Part shown: positions 52,604 to 61,219 of the stretch, in pieces
Layout of the letters: the number at the start of each line of letters is the position of its first letter
Numbering within the stretch: position 1 is the first letter of the stretch
Source: Lewinellaceae bacterium
GTDB taxonomy: Bacteria; Bacteroidota; Bacteroidia; Chitinophagales; Saprospiraceae
Assembly (NCBI GenBank): GCA_020636025.1
Contig: JACJYQ010000008.1
Location: 248,001 to 312,000, forward strand
DNA: 64,000 nt
Direction of reading: 5' to 3'
Notes under the pieces: model-generated
What the model was told of the DNA's origin: nothing
Databases searched by the model: none
What the model saw: only the letters and a program-made list of their open reading frames with translations
Made by a program: the position numbers and the translations under genes

Positions 52604-53719
52604 ATGTTCAAGATCAGCAATGAAGTGAAAGTCGCAGTCCTCGCAATTGTAGCCGTGGCACTGGGCTTCTGGGGTTTTAAATTTCTGAAAGGGATCAATG
52701 TCCTAACCGCTTCGAAAACCTATTACGTGCGCTACAACAATGTAGATCAGCTAAGGCTTTCCAGCCCTGTATTCATCAATGGTTTTCAGGTGGGTATGGT
52801 GAAGGATATGTACATAGACGACAAGGATGACAAGACGATTATTGTGGTTTTGAACATCGACCGCGGTGTGGATATACCAAAGGATGCTGTGGCAACTTTG
52901 ATTGGACTTACACTCATGGGTGGAAAGGCCGTTGAAATTGTGATCAAAAACCCCTGTGACGGCGATTGTGCAGAAAGCGGCACTTATCTGAATGGTGATT
53001 CCAAATCATTTTTACAAACAGTTGTCGGAGATCCGTCTCAAATAGATGCTTATACTGAACGGCTGAGGGCCGGACTGTCCATAAATATTGACTCGCTGGC
53101 GCGTGTAAATCCGGATGGAATTGCCGCCTCAGTGGATGCCCTCGATAATTCACTGAAAAACATCGAGGTTATCACCAGGCAGTTGAGTGAATTATTGGCC
53201 TTGAATAAAAAAAGTATAGGGCTTATCACTGGCAACCTGGCAGACATAAGCGGTACCATCAAAGAAAATGATCAGAACATCAGCGAGGCCATTGGAAATT
53301 TAACTGAACTCAGTAAACAGTTGAAATCGGCAGGACTTGATCAGACAGCACAAAAAGCCACCAGCGCCATAGACTCTATTACCTTGTCGCTTAATACGCT
53401 GCGCAGTACCCTTACCAGCACAACTAAAACCATTAACCGGGTTGATACACTGGCTCAAAAAATGGTGCGTGGAGAAGGCCTGGTTGGAAAAACACTGACC
53501 GACGAGGAGCTGTACAACAATCTCGTGAGCAGCACTCGACATCTTCAATTGCTTGCTCAGGACTTGCGCATGCACCCGGAGCGATACACCAGTGTTAAAG
53601 TGAAGCTGTTTGGCAAGAACAAACCAAAAAAATACGCCAATCCACTCGAAGATCCTTCATACCAGTTGCTGGTTGACAGTCTGGAACGCGATTACAATGA
53701 GAAAGTGAAGGAGGAATAG
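52604..53719 (+). CDS. MlaD/MCE-family lipid-transport protein
   Basis: A 371-residue inner-membrane-anchored MCE protein. An N-terminal helix (VKVAVLAIVAVALGFWGFKFL) is followed by one MCE domain (~37-125; YYVRYNNVDQLRLSSPVFINGFQVGMV, ATLIGLTLMGGKAVEIVI), then a long helical tail with coiled-coil heptads (~140-300). MlaD hexamers carry phospholipid between membranes with MlaE and MlaF, which are not encoded here. A Cys pair (NPCDGDC) follows the MCE domain. Its TAG stop is the first unit of a TTARYGG array (53717-53771) that separates it from the convergent exporter gene. Confidence 0.88.
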   Translation: MFKISNEVKVAVLAIVAVALGFWGFKFLKGINVLTASKTYYVRYNNVDQLRLSSPVFINGFQVGMVKDMYIDDKDDKTIIVVLNIDRGVDIPKDAVATLIGLTLMGGKAVEIVIKNPCDGDCAESGTYLNGDSKSFLQTVVGDPSQIDAYTERLRAGLSINIDSLARVNPDGIAASVDALDNSLKNIEVITRQLSELLALNKKSIGLITGNLADISGTIKENDQNISEAIGNLTELSKQLKSAGLDQTAQKATSAIDSITLSLNTLRSTLTSTTKTINRVDTLAQKMVRGEGLVGKTLTDEELYNNLVSSTRHLQLLAQDLRMHPERYTSVKVKLFGKNKPKKYANPLEDPSYQLLVDSLERDYNEKVKEE

Positions 53720-53771
53720 TGGTTAGTGGTTAGTGGTTAATGGTTAATGGTTAATGATCAGTGATCAATGA
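53717..53771 (+). repeat. Heptamer array between the mlaD-like and exporter stops
   Basis: TAGTGGT x2, TAATGGT x2, TAATGAT, CAGTGAT, CAATGAT, with period 7. The first unit contains the stop of the MlaD-like gene and the array ends at the stop of the convergent ABC gene (53772-53774). Confidence 0.85.
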
Positions 53772-55583
53772 TTAATGTAATTCGTTTTGATACACTTTGG
53801 AGTTGTCAAATTGCAGGCGTGCGAGGCTTGAATAAACGCCGTCTTGCATTTCGGATAGTTCGAAGTGAGTGCCTTGCTCCACAATTTTACCTCCATCCAG
53901 TACATAAATGCAGTCCACTTCACGTATGGTGGCCAAACGGTGAGCAATGATGATGCTGGTACGGCCTTCCATCAGATTTTCCAGCGCTTCCTGAACGAGT
54001 CTTTCCGATTCGGCATCCAATGAGGAGGTAGCTTCGTCCAATAATAAAATACTGGGGTTGCGAAGTATAGCCCTTGCAATGGCGATCCGTTGTCTTTGAC
54101 CACCGGAGAGTTTTATGCCACGCTCCCCTACTATGGTGTCAAGTCCATCAGGGAATGACTGAATAAAATCCCAGGCATTGGCTTTTCTGGCTGCGCTTTC
54201 TATTTCCTCTATATTGGCATCAGGATTTCCATACAGAATATTTTCGCGAATGGTTCCTCCAAAGAGAATTACCTCCTGAGGCACAATGGCGAAGTTGTCA
54301 CGGTAGCTTTTCAGTTCGTAATCATGAATGTCTACGCCATCAATCTCAATGGTACCACTGTCAGGTTGATGAAACTGCAACAACAATTGCATGATGGTTG
54401 ACTTACCCGCGCCGCTTTGACCTACAAGTGCTACTTTTTGTCCAGATTTAATATTTAGCGTAACTCCTTTTAGAACAGAAACATCTGGTCGGGTTGGGTA
54501 TGAAAATGCCAGATTTTCAAATTGAAGGTCTCCCTTTAAGCGGCCAGCCGATCTGTTCACCTGAGGTCTTTCTTCTTTTTCTGTCTTGGAATTGAGTATT
54601 TCCAAAATTCGTTCTGTAGCCCCGATGGCGCCGACGAGTTCGGTGAAAAAGTTACCCAAACCAGCTATAGAGGCACCAATAACCGCTGTCAGCGTAACAA
54701 AAGAAATCAATTGTCCGGCAGTGACTTCCCCTTCCTGCACCATCATCATACCCAGCCAGATTACAAAAAACAGGGCGCCGAACAGGACGGTGATGATAAA
54801 CACGGCAAACAAGGCTCTTCCAGAGGCGTATTTCATGGAAACTCCTACTACCGTGTCATTGGCTTTTCTGTAACGTCCCATTTCGAACAACTCATTGCCA
54901 AAGGCTTTCACCGCTTGAATCGATTGCAGTGTTTCATCCAAAATGGTGTTGCTTTCAGCTAGTATTTCCTGACGCTTTTTGGAAAGCTTCCGAATCCTTC
55001 TGCCAAAGATCATTGCTCCGATTACGATGATGGGAAAAGTCAGCAGCATCACGCCGGCAAGTTTTGGTGTTTGCCAGGCCAGAATTATTACTCCACCAAC
55101 TAACAAAATAACCTGCCTGAAGAATTCAGCCAGGATGAAATAAAAGGTGTTGTAAATTTTTTCTACATCATTCGTTAGTCGACTCACCAACTCACCGACT
55201 CTGGTTTTCTCAAAAAATACAATAGGCAGGGAAATAATCTTCAGATATAAGGCCTTGCGAATATCTGCCGTTCCTTTCTCACTGATCTGGGCGAACAACA
55301 TCACACGCACATATGAGAAAAAGCCCTGAACTAACAGTACAATAAGTAAAAGAATCCCGATTTCGGGTAAAGTTAGGTTGAGGGCATTGGGCTTCCCTTG
55401 TGCCACATCAAGCATTTGGCCAATGCTCAAAGGGAATACCATAAAAATGGAGCTGGATAAAAAGAGCAATACCAATCCTATTACGAATTGCCATCGATAT
55501 GGTCTAACAAATGTGAAAATCTCCAGAGATTTAGCCAGGCTTTTTCTGGAAAATTTCGGATGGTCGGCTTGTTCCTTCTCCAT
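53772..55583 (-). CDS. MsbA-type ABC exporter (fused permease and ATPase)
   Basis: A 603-residue half-transporter. I chose the ATG at 55583 (MEKEQADHPKF); the frame runs on to a TTG at 55634 without signal or family sequence. Six membrane helices fill ~30-320. The ATPase has Walker A GQSGAGKST, signature LSGGQRQRIAIARA, Walker B ILLLDEATSSLD and switch His in IIAHRLATI. MsbA-like dimers flip lipid A or drugs; with lptD, lptF/G and an MlaD-like protein around, lipid export is the likely job, but the substrate is inferred. Confidence 0.85.
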   Translation of the reverse strand: MEKEQADHPKFSRKSLAKSLEIFTFVRPYRWQFVIGLVLLFLSSSIFMVFPLSIGQMLDVAQGKPNALNLTLPEIGILLLIVLLVQGFFSYVRVMLFAQISEKGTADIRKALYLKIISLPIVFFEKTRVGELVSRLTNDVEKIYNTFYFILAEFFRQVILLVGGVIILAWQTPKLAGVMLLTFPIIVIGAMIFGRRIRKLSKKRQEILAESNTILDETLQSIQAVKAFGNELFEMGRYRKANDTVVGVSMKYASGRALFAVFIITVLFGALFFVIWLGMMMVQEGEVTAGQLISFVTLTAVIGASIAGLGNFFTELVGAIGATERILEILNSKTEKEERPQVNRSAGRLKGDLQFENLAFSYPTRPDVSVLKGVTLNIKSGQKVALVGQSGAGKSTIMQLLLQFHQPDSGTIEIDGVDIHDYELKSYRDNFAIVPQEVILFGGTIRENILYGNPDANIEEIESAARKANAWDFIQSFPDGLDTIVGERGIKLSGGQRQRIAIARAILRNPSILLLDEATSSLDAESERLVQEALENLMEGRTSIIIAHRLATIREVDCIYVLDGGKIVEQGTHFELSEMQDGVYSSLARLQFDNSKVYQNELH

Positions 55584-55759
55584 TTGGGCACAAAGTTGAG
55601 CATGGAAACGCAAAGTTCCAGTAAAAGTTGTCAATTTTTAGTCAGAGGTAATAATGTCCGGCATCAGCGTGCTTATCTGTTAGATAGCGGTATAATTTCG
55701 CTAGTTTTGGTTTTCAAGACTTAGTAGGACAGTCTGCTGAGAAAATCGCCAACAAGCTC

Positions 55760-55767
55760 TAATTTTG
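55760..55767 (+). promoter_or_regulatory. -7 element directly before ubiA
   Basis: TAATTTTG fits TAnnTTTG and ends 5 bases before the ATG at 55773; the transcript would be almost leaderless, as for lhgO. Confidence 0.4.
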
Positions 55768-55772
55768 CCTTG

Positions 55773-56636
55773 ATGAAAAATTACTTGTCCCTGGTAAAGT
55801 TCAGCCATACCATCTTTGCGATGCCCTTTGCCATGCTGGGTTTCTTTCTGGCCAGTACTCAACAGCTCGATGGCTTTCCCTGGCAGAAATTGCTTTTGGT
55901 TGTGCTATGCATGGTTTTTGCCCGTAGCGCGGCCATGGCCTTCAACCGCTACCTCGACCGCGATATTGATGCTGCCAATGAACGAACCAAAGTGCGGGAA
56001 ATTCCAGCGGGCATCATTACGCCAAAATCAGCGCTGACATTTGTTCTGATCAATTGTGCTGCTTTTATCATCACTACCTTTTTCATCAATCAGCTTTGTT
56101 TTTTCTTGTCGCCCGTTGCCCTGGCTGTAGTGCTTGGTTACAGTTACACAAAAAGGTTTACCTGGATGTGCCATCTGGTGTTGGGCCTTGGACTTTCGCT
56201 AGCTCCGGTTGGCGCCTATATAGCGGTGAGCGGCCATTTTGACACCTTACCCATTGTGTACGCCTTCGCGGTTTTGTGTTGGGTGGCCGGATTTGATGTC
56301 ATTTATGCACTGCAGGATGAAAACTTCGACAAGGAACAAGGATTGTATTCCATGCCATCCTTTTTTGGCAGCAAGACCGCTTTGGATATTTCGCGATGGC
56401 TCCACTTGTGTACAGCAGCCCTCATGGCGCTGGGAGCAAAAATGACGTTGACTGCTTACCCGCAAACAGGATGGCTATTCTGGATCGCGACTGCTATTTT
56501 CCTGATCTTGTTGATTTATCAGCATTACTTGGTAAAGCCAAACGACCTTAGCAAGGTGAATATGGCCTTTTTTACCACCAATGGCATTGCGAGTTTAACC
56601 TTTGGAACGCTCAGCGTTCTGGACCTGCTTGTATGA
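55773..56636 (+). CDS. UbiA-family prenyltransferase (4-hydroxybenzoate type)
   Basis: A 287-residue membrane enzyme of the UbiA superfamily, with about eight helices, attaching a polyprenyl chain to an aromatic ring. Asp motif 1 is N58-R-Y-L-D62-R-D-I-D66, and motif 2 is D182-E-N-F-D186. Both Mg-diphosphate sites are intact. The sequence is close to the mqnP/UbiA-like enzyme of the futalosine menaquinone route or to UbiA; Bacteroidota make menaquinone, so mqnP-like use is likely, but this cannot be decided here. The ATG at 55773 is preferred over an in-frame TTG at 55770. Its stop overlaps purN by 4 bases. Confidence 0.87.
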   Translation: MKNYLSLVKFSHTIFAMPFAMLGFFLASTQQLDGFPWQKLLLVVLCMVFARSAAMAFNRYLDRDIDAANERTKVREIPAGIITPKSALTFVLINCAAFIITTFFINQLCFFLSPVALAVVLGYSYTKRFTWMCHLVLGLGLSLAPVGAYIAVSGHFDTLPIVYAFAVLCWVAGFDVIYALQDENFDKEQGLYSMPSFFGSKTALDISRWLHLCTAALMALGAKMTLTAYPQTGWLFWIATAIFLILLIYQHYLVKPNDLSKVNMAFFTTNGIASLTFGTLSVLDLLV

Positions 56637-57241
56637 TTATGGATAATACTGTTAACATCGCCATTTTCGCTTCAGGAGGAGGTTCCAATGCCCGAAAGAT
56701 AATGGAGCACTTTCAGGCTTCACAAATTGGGAAAGTGGCGCTGATTGTTTGCAACAAGCCGGAAGCAGGAGTACTCGACATCGCCAGAGAATTTGACATA
56801 CCCAGTATTTTAATTACTCGAAAGCAGTTTTATGAAAGCAGGGATGTACTCGAAACTTTGGAAAAATACAACATCGGGTTTATTGTACTGGCAGGCTTTT
56901 TATGGTTGATCCCGGATTATCTGGTTCAGGCTTATCCAAACAAAATTGTGAACATCCACCCTGCTCTGTTGCCGAAATACGGCGGAAAGGGCATGTATGG
57001 CATGAACGTTCACAAGGCGGTCAAGGCAAATGGGGAATCACAAAGTGGTATCAGCATTCATTTTGTCAATGAACATTATGACGAAGGCAATTTGATCTTT
57101 CAGGCTACATGTGCCTTAAAACCCGAAGATGATGCAGCAACCATAGCCAAAAAAGTATTGGAGGTAGAACACCGTCATTATGCCAGGGTAATAGAAACCA
57201 TTATACAGACCATGCAAAAGGAGGAAAGGAATGACCTTTGA
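56633..57241 (+). CDS. purN: Phosphoribosylglycinamide formyltransferase
   Basis: GAR transformylase of purine synthesis, using 10-formyl-THF. The Rossmann-like start is NIAIFASGGGSNARKIMEHF; the catalytic Asn-His pair is in NIHPALLPKYGGKGMYG and the Asp in NEHYDEGNLIF. Length (202 residues) is normal. It begins ATG-ATT-ATG inside the ubiA stop (4-base overlap) and its stop overlaps holA by 11 bases, so ubiA-purN-holA are one operon. Confidence 0.93.
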   Translation: MIMDNTVNIAIFASGGGSNARKIMEHFQASQIGKVALIVCNKPEAGVLDIAREFDIPSILITRKQFYESRDVLETLEKYNIGFIVLAGFLWLIPDYLVQAYPNKIVNIHPALLPKYGGKGMYGMNVHKAVKANGESQSGISIHFVNEHYDEGNLIFQATCALKPEDDAATIAKKVLEVEHRHYARVIETIIQTMQKEERNDL

Positions 57242-58250
57242 TCAGATACTAGGCGATATAAAAAAGCAAAAATTCTCCCCTGTGTACTTCCTGCACGGAG
57301 AAGAACCCTTTTTTATAGATGCCATTGCAGATTCCATTGAAGAAAACGCACTGCCGGAAGATCAGCGTAGTTTTAACCAAATGGTTTTGTACGGAAAGGA
57401 AACCGATCACCTTGCCTTATTGGATCAGCTCAGACGCTACCCTATGATGAGCGAGCGACAGGTGGTTATCCTGAAAGAAGCGCAAGAGATGAAAAGCCTT
57501 GGTGAACTCGTCTCTTACCTGGAAAATCCAATGCCCACAACCGTATTTGTCATTTGCCACAAACACAAAAAAGTAGATGCGCGAACCAAGCTGGGAAAAG
57601 CGCTGAATAATAAACAAGTCATAGCATTTGAAGGGAAAAAGCTGTACGACAACCAGATAGCCGCCTGGGTCTCCGATTTTTGCAAATCCAGAAAACGTCA
57701 GATTGAACCGGCTGCCGCTGCTCTTATCGCCGAATACCTGGGTACAGAATTATCGAAAATTACCAATGAACTAGACAAACTGGAAATAAACCTGCCAAAA
57801 GGCAAAGGCATAACCGTTCAGGATGTTCAGGATAATATAGGCATAAGCAAGGAGTACAATGTGTTTGAGCTCCAAAAGGCGCTGGCTGTGCGCGATATCG
57901 CTAAAGTGAGCCGCATTCGCGATCATTTCACTTCGAATCCCAAAAAGAACCCATTAGTGGTCACCATATCCAGTTTATTCGGCTACTTTTCCAAAGTGCT
58001 GATGTTGCACAGTCTGCGTGGACAACCGGATGCGGAAATACTGAAAGCCCTGGAACTGCGTTCCGATTGGTTTTTGAAAGAGTATAAAGTAGCGGCAGCG
58101 AATTACAATTTCGGGCAAACCGTACAGATCATTTCGCTACTGAAAGAATATGATTTGCGTTCCAAAGGTGTCGACAATGACAATACTTCAACCGGGGAAG
58201 GAGAATTGATGAAAGAACTATTTTGGAAAATTATGCACCAGGGCTTTTAG
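57231..58250 (+). CDS. holA: DNA polymerase III delta subunit
   Basis: Clamp-loader delta subunit, 339 residues. The N-terminal AAA+-like domain begins FSPVYFLHGEEPFFIDAIADSI and includes TVFVICHKHKKVDARTKLGKAL. The helical middle and collar domains follow (VQDNIGISKEYNVFELQKALAVRD; FSKVLMLHSLRGQ; FLKEYKVAAANYNF). The family lacks a working P-loop, as here. It is the last gene of the ubiA-purN-holA operon, and its 3' end overlaps the convergent PAP2 gene by 20 bases. Confidence 0.92.
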   Translation: MTFDQILGDIKKQKFSPVYFLHGEEPFFIDAIADSIEENALPEDQRSFNQMVLYGKETDHLALLDQLRRYPMMSERQVVILKEAQEMKSLGELVSYLENPMPTTVFVICHKHKKVDARTKLGKALNNKQVIAFEGKKLYDNQIAAWVSDFCKSRKRQIEPAAAALIAEYLGTELSKITNELDKLEINLPKGKGITVQDVQDNIGISKEYNVFELQKALAVRDIAKVSRIRDHFTSNPKKNPLVVTISSLFGYFSKVLMLHSLRGQPDAEILKALELRSDWFLKEYKVAAANYNFGQTVQIISLLKEYDLRSKGVDNDNTSTGEGELMKELFWKIMHQGF

Positions 58251-58902
58251 CAGGCCATTTAATTCTTCCATCCAACAATTGGTTTTTCCCAATCAGTTTG
58301 CTCTCGTTTAGTTGCCAGACAAATGTGCTTACCAGCATTCCCAGGACCGCCCCTCCCAGCACGTCAATTAAAAAATGCTGAGCCAAAAACACTCTGGAAA
58401 CGCCCGCTCCTATGGCTAGTACAGCAAACAAAGTGGTGGCTCCCTTTCTTTTCTTTCCAGCCATTAATGTCAGCGTAGTAAACAAACCAAAAGCGGCCAT
58501 GGTATGTCCGGAAGGGAAACTGGTTTGGCCTCGATTGAGGAATATGCCGGGTACGACCACCAATTCCTGAAACTTGTTCTCCTTTTGAAAATAGGTAGCT
58601 GGCCTGTCTACAGCTGCCTGGTCCTTCAGGATGAAAACCAGAGGCATAAGCAGACCGGTAGCGGCGATGATTAACGTAAATCGGAAACGCCAGAATAATG
58701 CCGCCAGGCCACAAATTATCCAAATCCATGTTTCGCCGCACCAGGAAAAGAATTTGAAAAGACTAACCAAAGGCTCTTTTCTCAGATCATTAAAAAATAG
58801 AACCTCATTTCCGTACGGAACAACCAATACAAGCACTATCCCGATAAGTAAAAATATCGCGACCGGAATGCTGAATCCTTTATGTTCCCAAAGTACCTTC
58901 AT
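58231..58902 (-). CDS. PAP2-family membrane phosphatase
   Basis: A 223-residue integral membrane protein with about six helices and the three PAP2 motifs complete: K93-x6-R100-P101, P130-S131-G132-H133 and S169-R170-x5-H176-x3-D180. Such enzymes dephosphorylate phosphatidic acid, PGP, undecaprenyl diphosphate or lipid A. The position after an LptF/G permease gene (4-base overlap) points to lipid A or undecaprenyl-PP recycling, as an inference. Its 3' end overlaps holA by 20 bases on the other strand. Confidence 0.9.
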   Translation of the reverse strand: MKVLWEHKGFSIPVAIFLLIGIVLVLVVPYGNEVLFFNDLRKEPLVSLFKFFSWCGETWIWIICGLAALFWRFRFTLIIAATGLLMPLVFILKDQAAVDRPATYFQKENKFQELVVVPGIFLNRGQTSFPSGHTMAAFGLFTTLTLMAGKKRKGATTLFAVLAIGAGVSRVFLAQHFLIDVLGGAVLGMLVSTFVWQLNESKLIGKNQLLDGRIKWPAKSPGA

Positions 58903-60464
58903 TTGCTATCTATTGCTTCTTTCCTAGTCAAAAATCTATTCCTCAATTTAAACATCAACCTTTCAATGCGTTGAGAGCTAAATAGTTGAGAATCGTTCAT
59001 GGCCATTCTGGTTAAATAAAACCCGATTGGAATCAGACCCAGACAGGGCATCATAGCTGCCCAAAACGGCGTCATGACATAGGATTCCGCCAGTTTACGG
59101 CAAAGAATGGTCAGAAAGATAAAAGCCACAAAAAATATGATGGATACCAGAATTGGATAACCGAAGCCGCCTTTCCTGATGATCGCTCCCATGGGTGCCC
59201 CGATGAATAAAAATATAAAGCATACAAGGGCAAAACTGTATTTTATATAGAGTTCATACCCTGTTCGCACCCAATCTGTTTTTCTGTTCTCTGTTTGTGC
59301 CAAACGGGTTTCCACAATACTTTTTTCTGCACTTACCTGGTTTCTGGCATTTTTCCTGAGATTCTCTATATCCCAGGCCCTGAAGGTTTCCAGCAGTGTC
59401 TTATATTGATTTAGCGGCTTTTTCAATTCCTGTACGGGCAATACCGCCCCAGCCTGAGATGCTTGCTCTCTTCTCCTGATCTCATCAAGCCTGTCTTGTT
59501 TGAATTTATTAAGCTCTACACTCGGTGTCACCACTTCAGCAGGTTTTTTTTCAGCATTTTCAACTGTTTTCTTCAGGTTGAGCAATATGTCATCCACAGC
59601 CTTGGAACCAGTCTGAGCGATTTCAGATTTCAGGGTATCCATATTTGCCCGCAGTTCATTCATGCTCAGCATTGAGCGTTGCCCAGAAAAGCGATTCTCT
59701 TCCGTCCTCACCATTTCAAACTCCTTCATGTCCCACACCTTGGTCCAGGAACCAAAATTGGTTCTGATAAACGGATATTTCTGTTTCTGATTTTTAGCCT
59801 GAGTGCCCGGCTCCTGATACTGGGTGCCATTAAACAGGTTCATGACAAAAAACCGCTTTTCTTTGGTGGTGTACATCTGTCCGCTATCGGCCAGAATCTG
59901 ATTAAACTGCGCTTTGCTCAAATTCGACTGATCCTCGATCATGACATCCCGAATCGTCTCACCATCCTTTTCCTTTTTTCCGATGCGGATGACAAATGCC
60001 CTGAAATCCTCATTGAAAAGGCCTTCTTCAATGGTCAGGGCAGGTTTTTGCCGACGTATGTCGTACAAACGCGATTTGAATTTCAAGTTGGACTCCGGAA
60101 TCAGATAATCGGAACAGAAATAGGAAAAGCAGGAAATGGCTGCCGATATCAATATGATGCCACGCATGATCCTGATCAATGGTATACCCGCCGACTTCAT
60201 GCTTGAAAGTTCATATCGCTCTGCCAGATTACCCATGACCATAACCGAGGCGATCAGTACGGCGATGGGCAATGCCATCGGGAAAGTCGAGATCGACATA
60301 TATGTGATCAGCTCTATCAGGATGAAGATGCTGACTCCCTTTCCGGCGATTTCATCAATGTACAACCACAAAAACTGCATGACCAATACAAACAACGCTA
60401 TGCCAAAGGACACTACAAAAGGGCCAATGAAACTGGATAGCAGGTATTTGTCAATTTTCTTCAT
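58899..60464 (-). CDS. LptF/LptG-type permease of the LPS export system
   Basis: A 521-residue YjgP/YjgQ-family protein. Six helices are expected: two or three at ~12-120 (FVVSFGIALFVLVMQFLWLY, ALPIAVLIASVMVMGNLAERYE) and the rest after ~430 (YSFALVCFIFLFIGAPMGAIIRKGGF). A long periplasmic beta-jelly-roll and coiled insertion lies between (~125-425), longer than in Proteobacteria but common in Bacteroidota. It takes LPS from the inner membrane to LptA/LptD with an LptB ATPase, not seen here. It sits 15 bases after rpe and overlaps the PAP2 gene by 4 bases. Confidence 0.87.
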   Translation of the reverse strand: MKKIDKYLLSSFIGPFVVSFGIALFVLVMQFLWLYIDEIAGKGVSIFILIELITYMSISTFPMALPIAVLIASVMVMGNLAERYELSSMKSAGIPLIRIMRGIILISAAISCFSYFCSDYLIPESNLKFKSRLYDIRRQKPALTIEEGLFNEDFRAFVIRIGKKEKDGETIRDVMIEDQSNLSKAQFNQILADSGQMYTTKEKRFFVMNLFNGTQYQEPGTQAKNQKQKYPFIRTNFGSWTKVWDMKEFEMVRTEENRFSGQRSMLSMNELRANMDTLKSEIAQTGSKAVDDILLNLKKTVENAEKKPAEVVTPSVELNKFKQDRLDEIRRREQASQAGAVLPVQELKKPLNQYKTLLETFRAWDIENLRKNARNQVSAEKSIVETRLAQTENRKTDWVRTGYELYIKYSFALVCFIFLFIGAPMGAIIRKGGFGYPILVSIIFFVAFIFLTILCRKLAESYVMTPFWAAMMPCLGLIPIGFYLTRMAMNDSQLFSSQRIERLMFKLRNRFLTRKEAIDSK

Positions 60465-60479
60465 GCAATAAATCGGACA

Positions 60480-61151
60480 TCAAAAATCAAATCCGGACTT
60501 AAACGCTTTCATGGTCTGGATAGTTGCCACGGGATCATTTGCTCCAAAAATGCTGCTGCCGGCAACCAGAACATCTGCACCCGCCTGAAGAAGGTTCTCT
60601 GCATTTTGCAGCCCTACTCCCCCATCAATTTCTATTAAGGTATTGGCATTCCTGGTGGTTATCAATTCTTTGAGTTTTTTGATCTTAGGAACAGTCTGAT
60701 AAATAAATTTCTGTCCACCAAAACCCGGATTCACCGACATCAGGCAAACCAGGTCGATATCCTCAATTAAGTCTTCCAGAAAAGACACTGGCGTATGCGG
60801 GTTCAAAGCCACTCCTGCTTTTGCACCACTTTCCTTAATTTGATGAACCGTTCGGTGCAAATGAGGACACGCTTCGTAATGCACGGTGATGACATCGGCG
60901 CCGGCTTTTCTGAAAGACTCGATGTACTTTTCAGGCTCCAGAATCATTAGGTGTACATCGAAAGGTTTTTTAGCCAGTTTGGACATCGCCTCTATGATGA
61001 ACATGCCAAAAGTGATGTTCGGCACAAATCGGCCATCCATAACATCGAGATGAAACCAGTCCGCTTCCGAGCGGTTCACCATATCAATTTCTTCAGCCAG
61101 CCTGGTAAAATCGGCTGCCAGCATGGAAGGAGCAATGAGATGTTGTTTCAC
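60480..61151 (-). CDS. rpe: Ribulose-phosphate 3-epimerase
   Basis: Pentose-phosphate enzyme, a TIM barrel interconverting ribulose-5-P and xylulose-5-P. S9 in IAPSML, H34 and D36 in FHLDVMDG, H in DVHLMILEP and the second Asp in EIDGGVGLQN form the metal and acid/base site. The start is GTG at 61151, two codons before the conserved IAPSML. Length (223 residues) is standard. It is the first gene of rpe-lptF/G-PAP2; a 32-base tandem of a 16-bp repeat lies just upstream (61168-61199). Confidence 0.94.
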   Translation of the reverse strand: MKQHLIAPSMLAADFTRLAEEIDMVNRSEADWFHLDVMDGRFVPNITFGMFIIEAMSKLAKKPFDVHLMILEPEKYIESFRKAGADVITVHYEACPHLHRTVHQIKESGAKAGVALNPHTPVSFLEDLIEDIDLVCLMSVNPGFGGQKFIYQTVPKIKKLKELITTRNANTLIEIDGGVGLQNAENLLQAGADVLVAGSSIFGANDPVATIQTMKAFKSGFDF

Positions 61152-61167
61152 AAATATTTTTTTAATG

Positions 61168-61199
61168 TGATAATTAGCTAATATGATAATTAGCTAATG
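61168..61199. repeat. Two 16-bp units with TTAGCTAA core
   Basis: TGATAATTAGCTAATA and TGATAATTAGCTAATG stand in tandem between rpe and the exonuclease gene. The TTAGCTAA core is a perfect palindrome. Confidence 0.85.
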
Positions 61200-61219
61200 T
61201 ATTTTTATGAGTGTATGTG

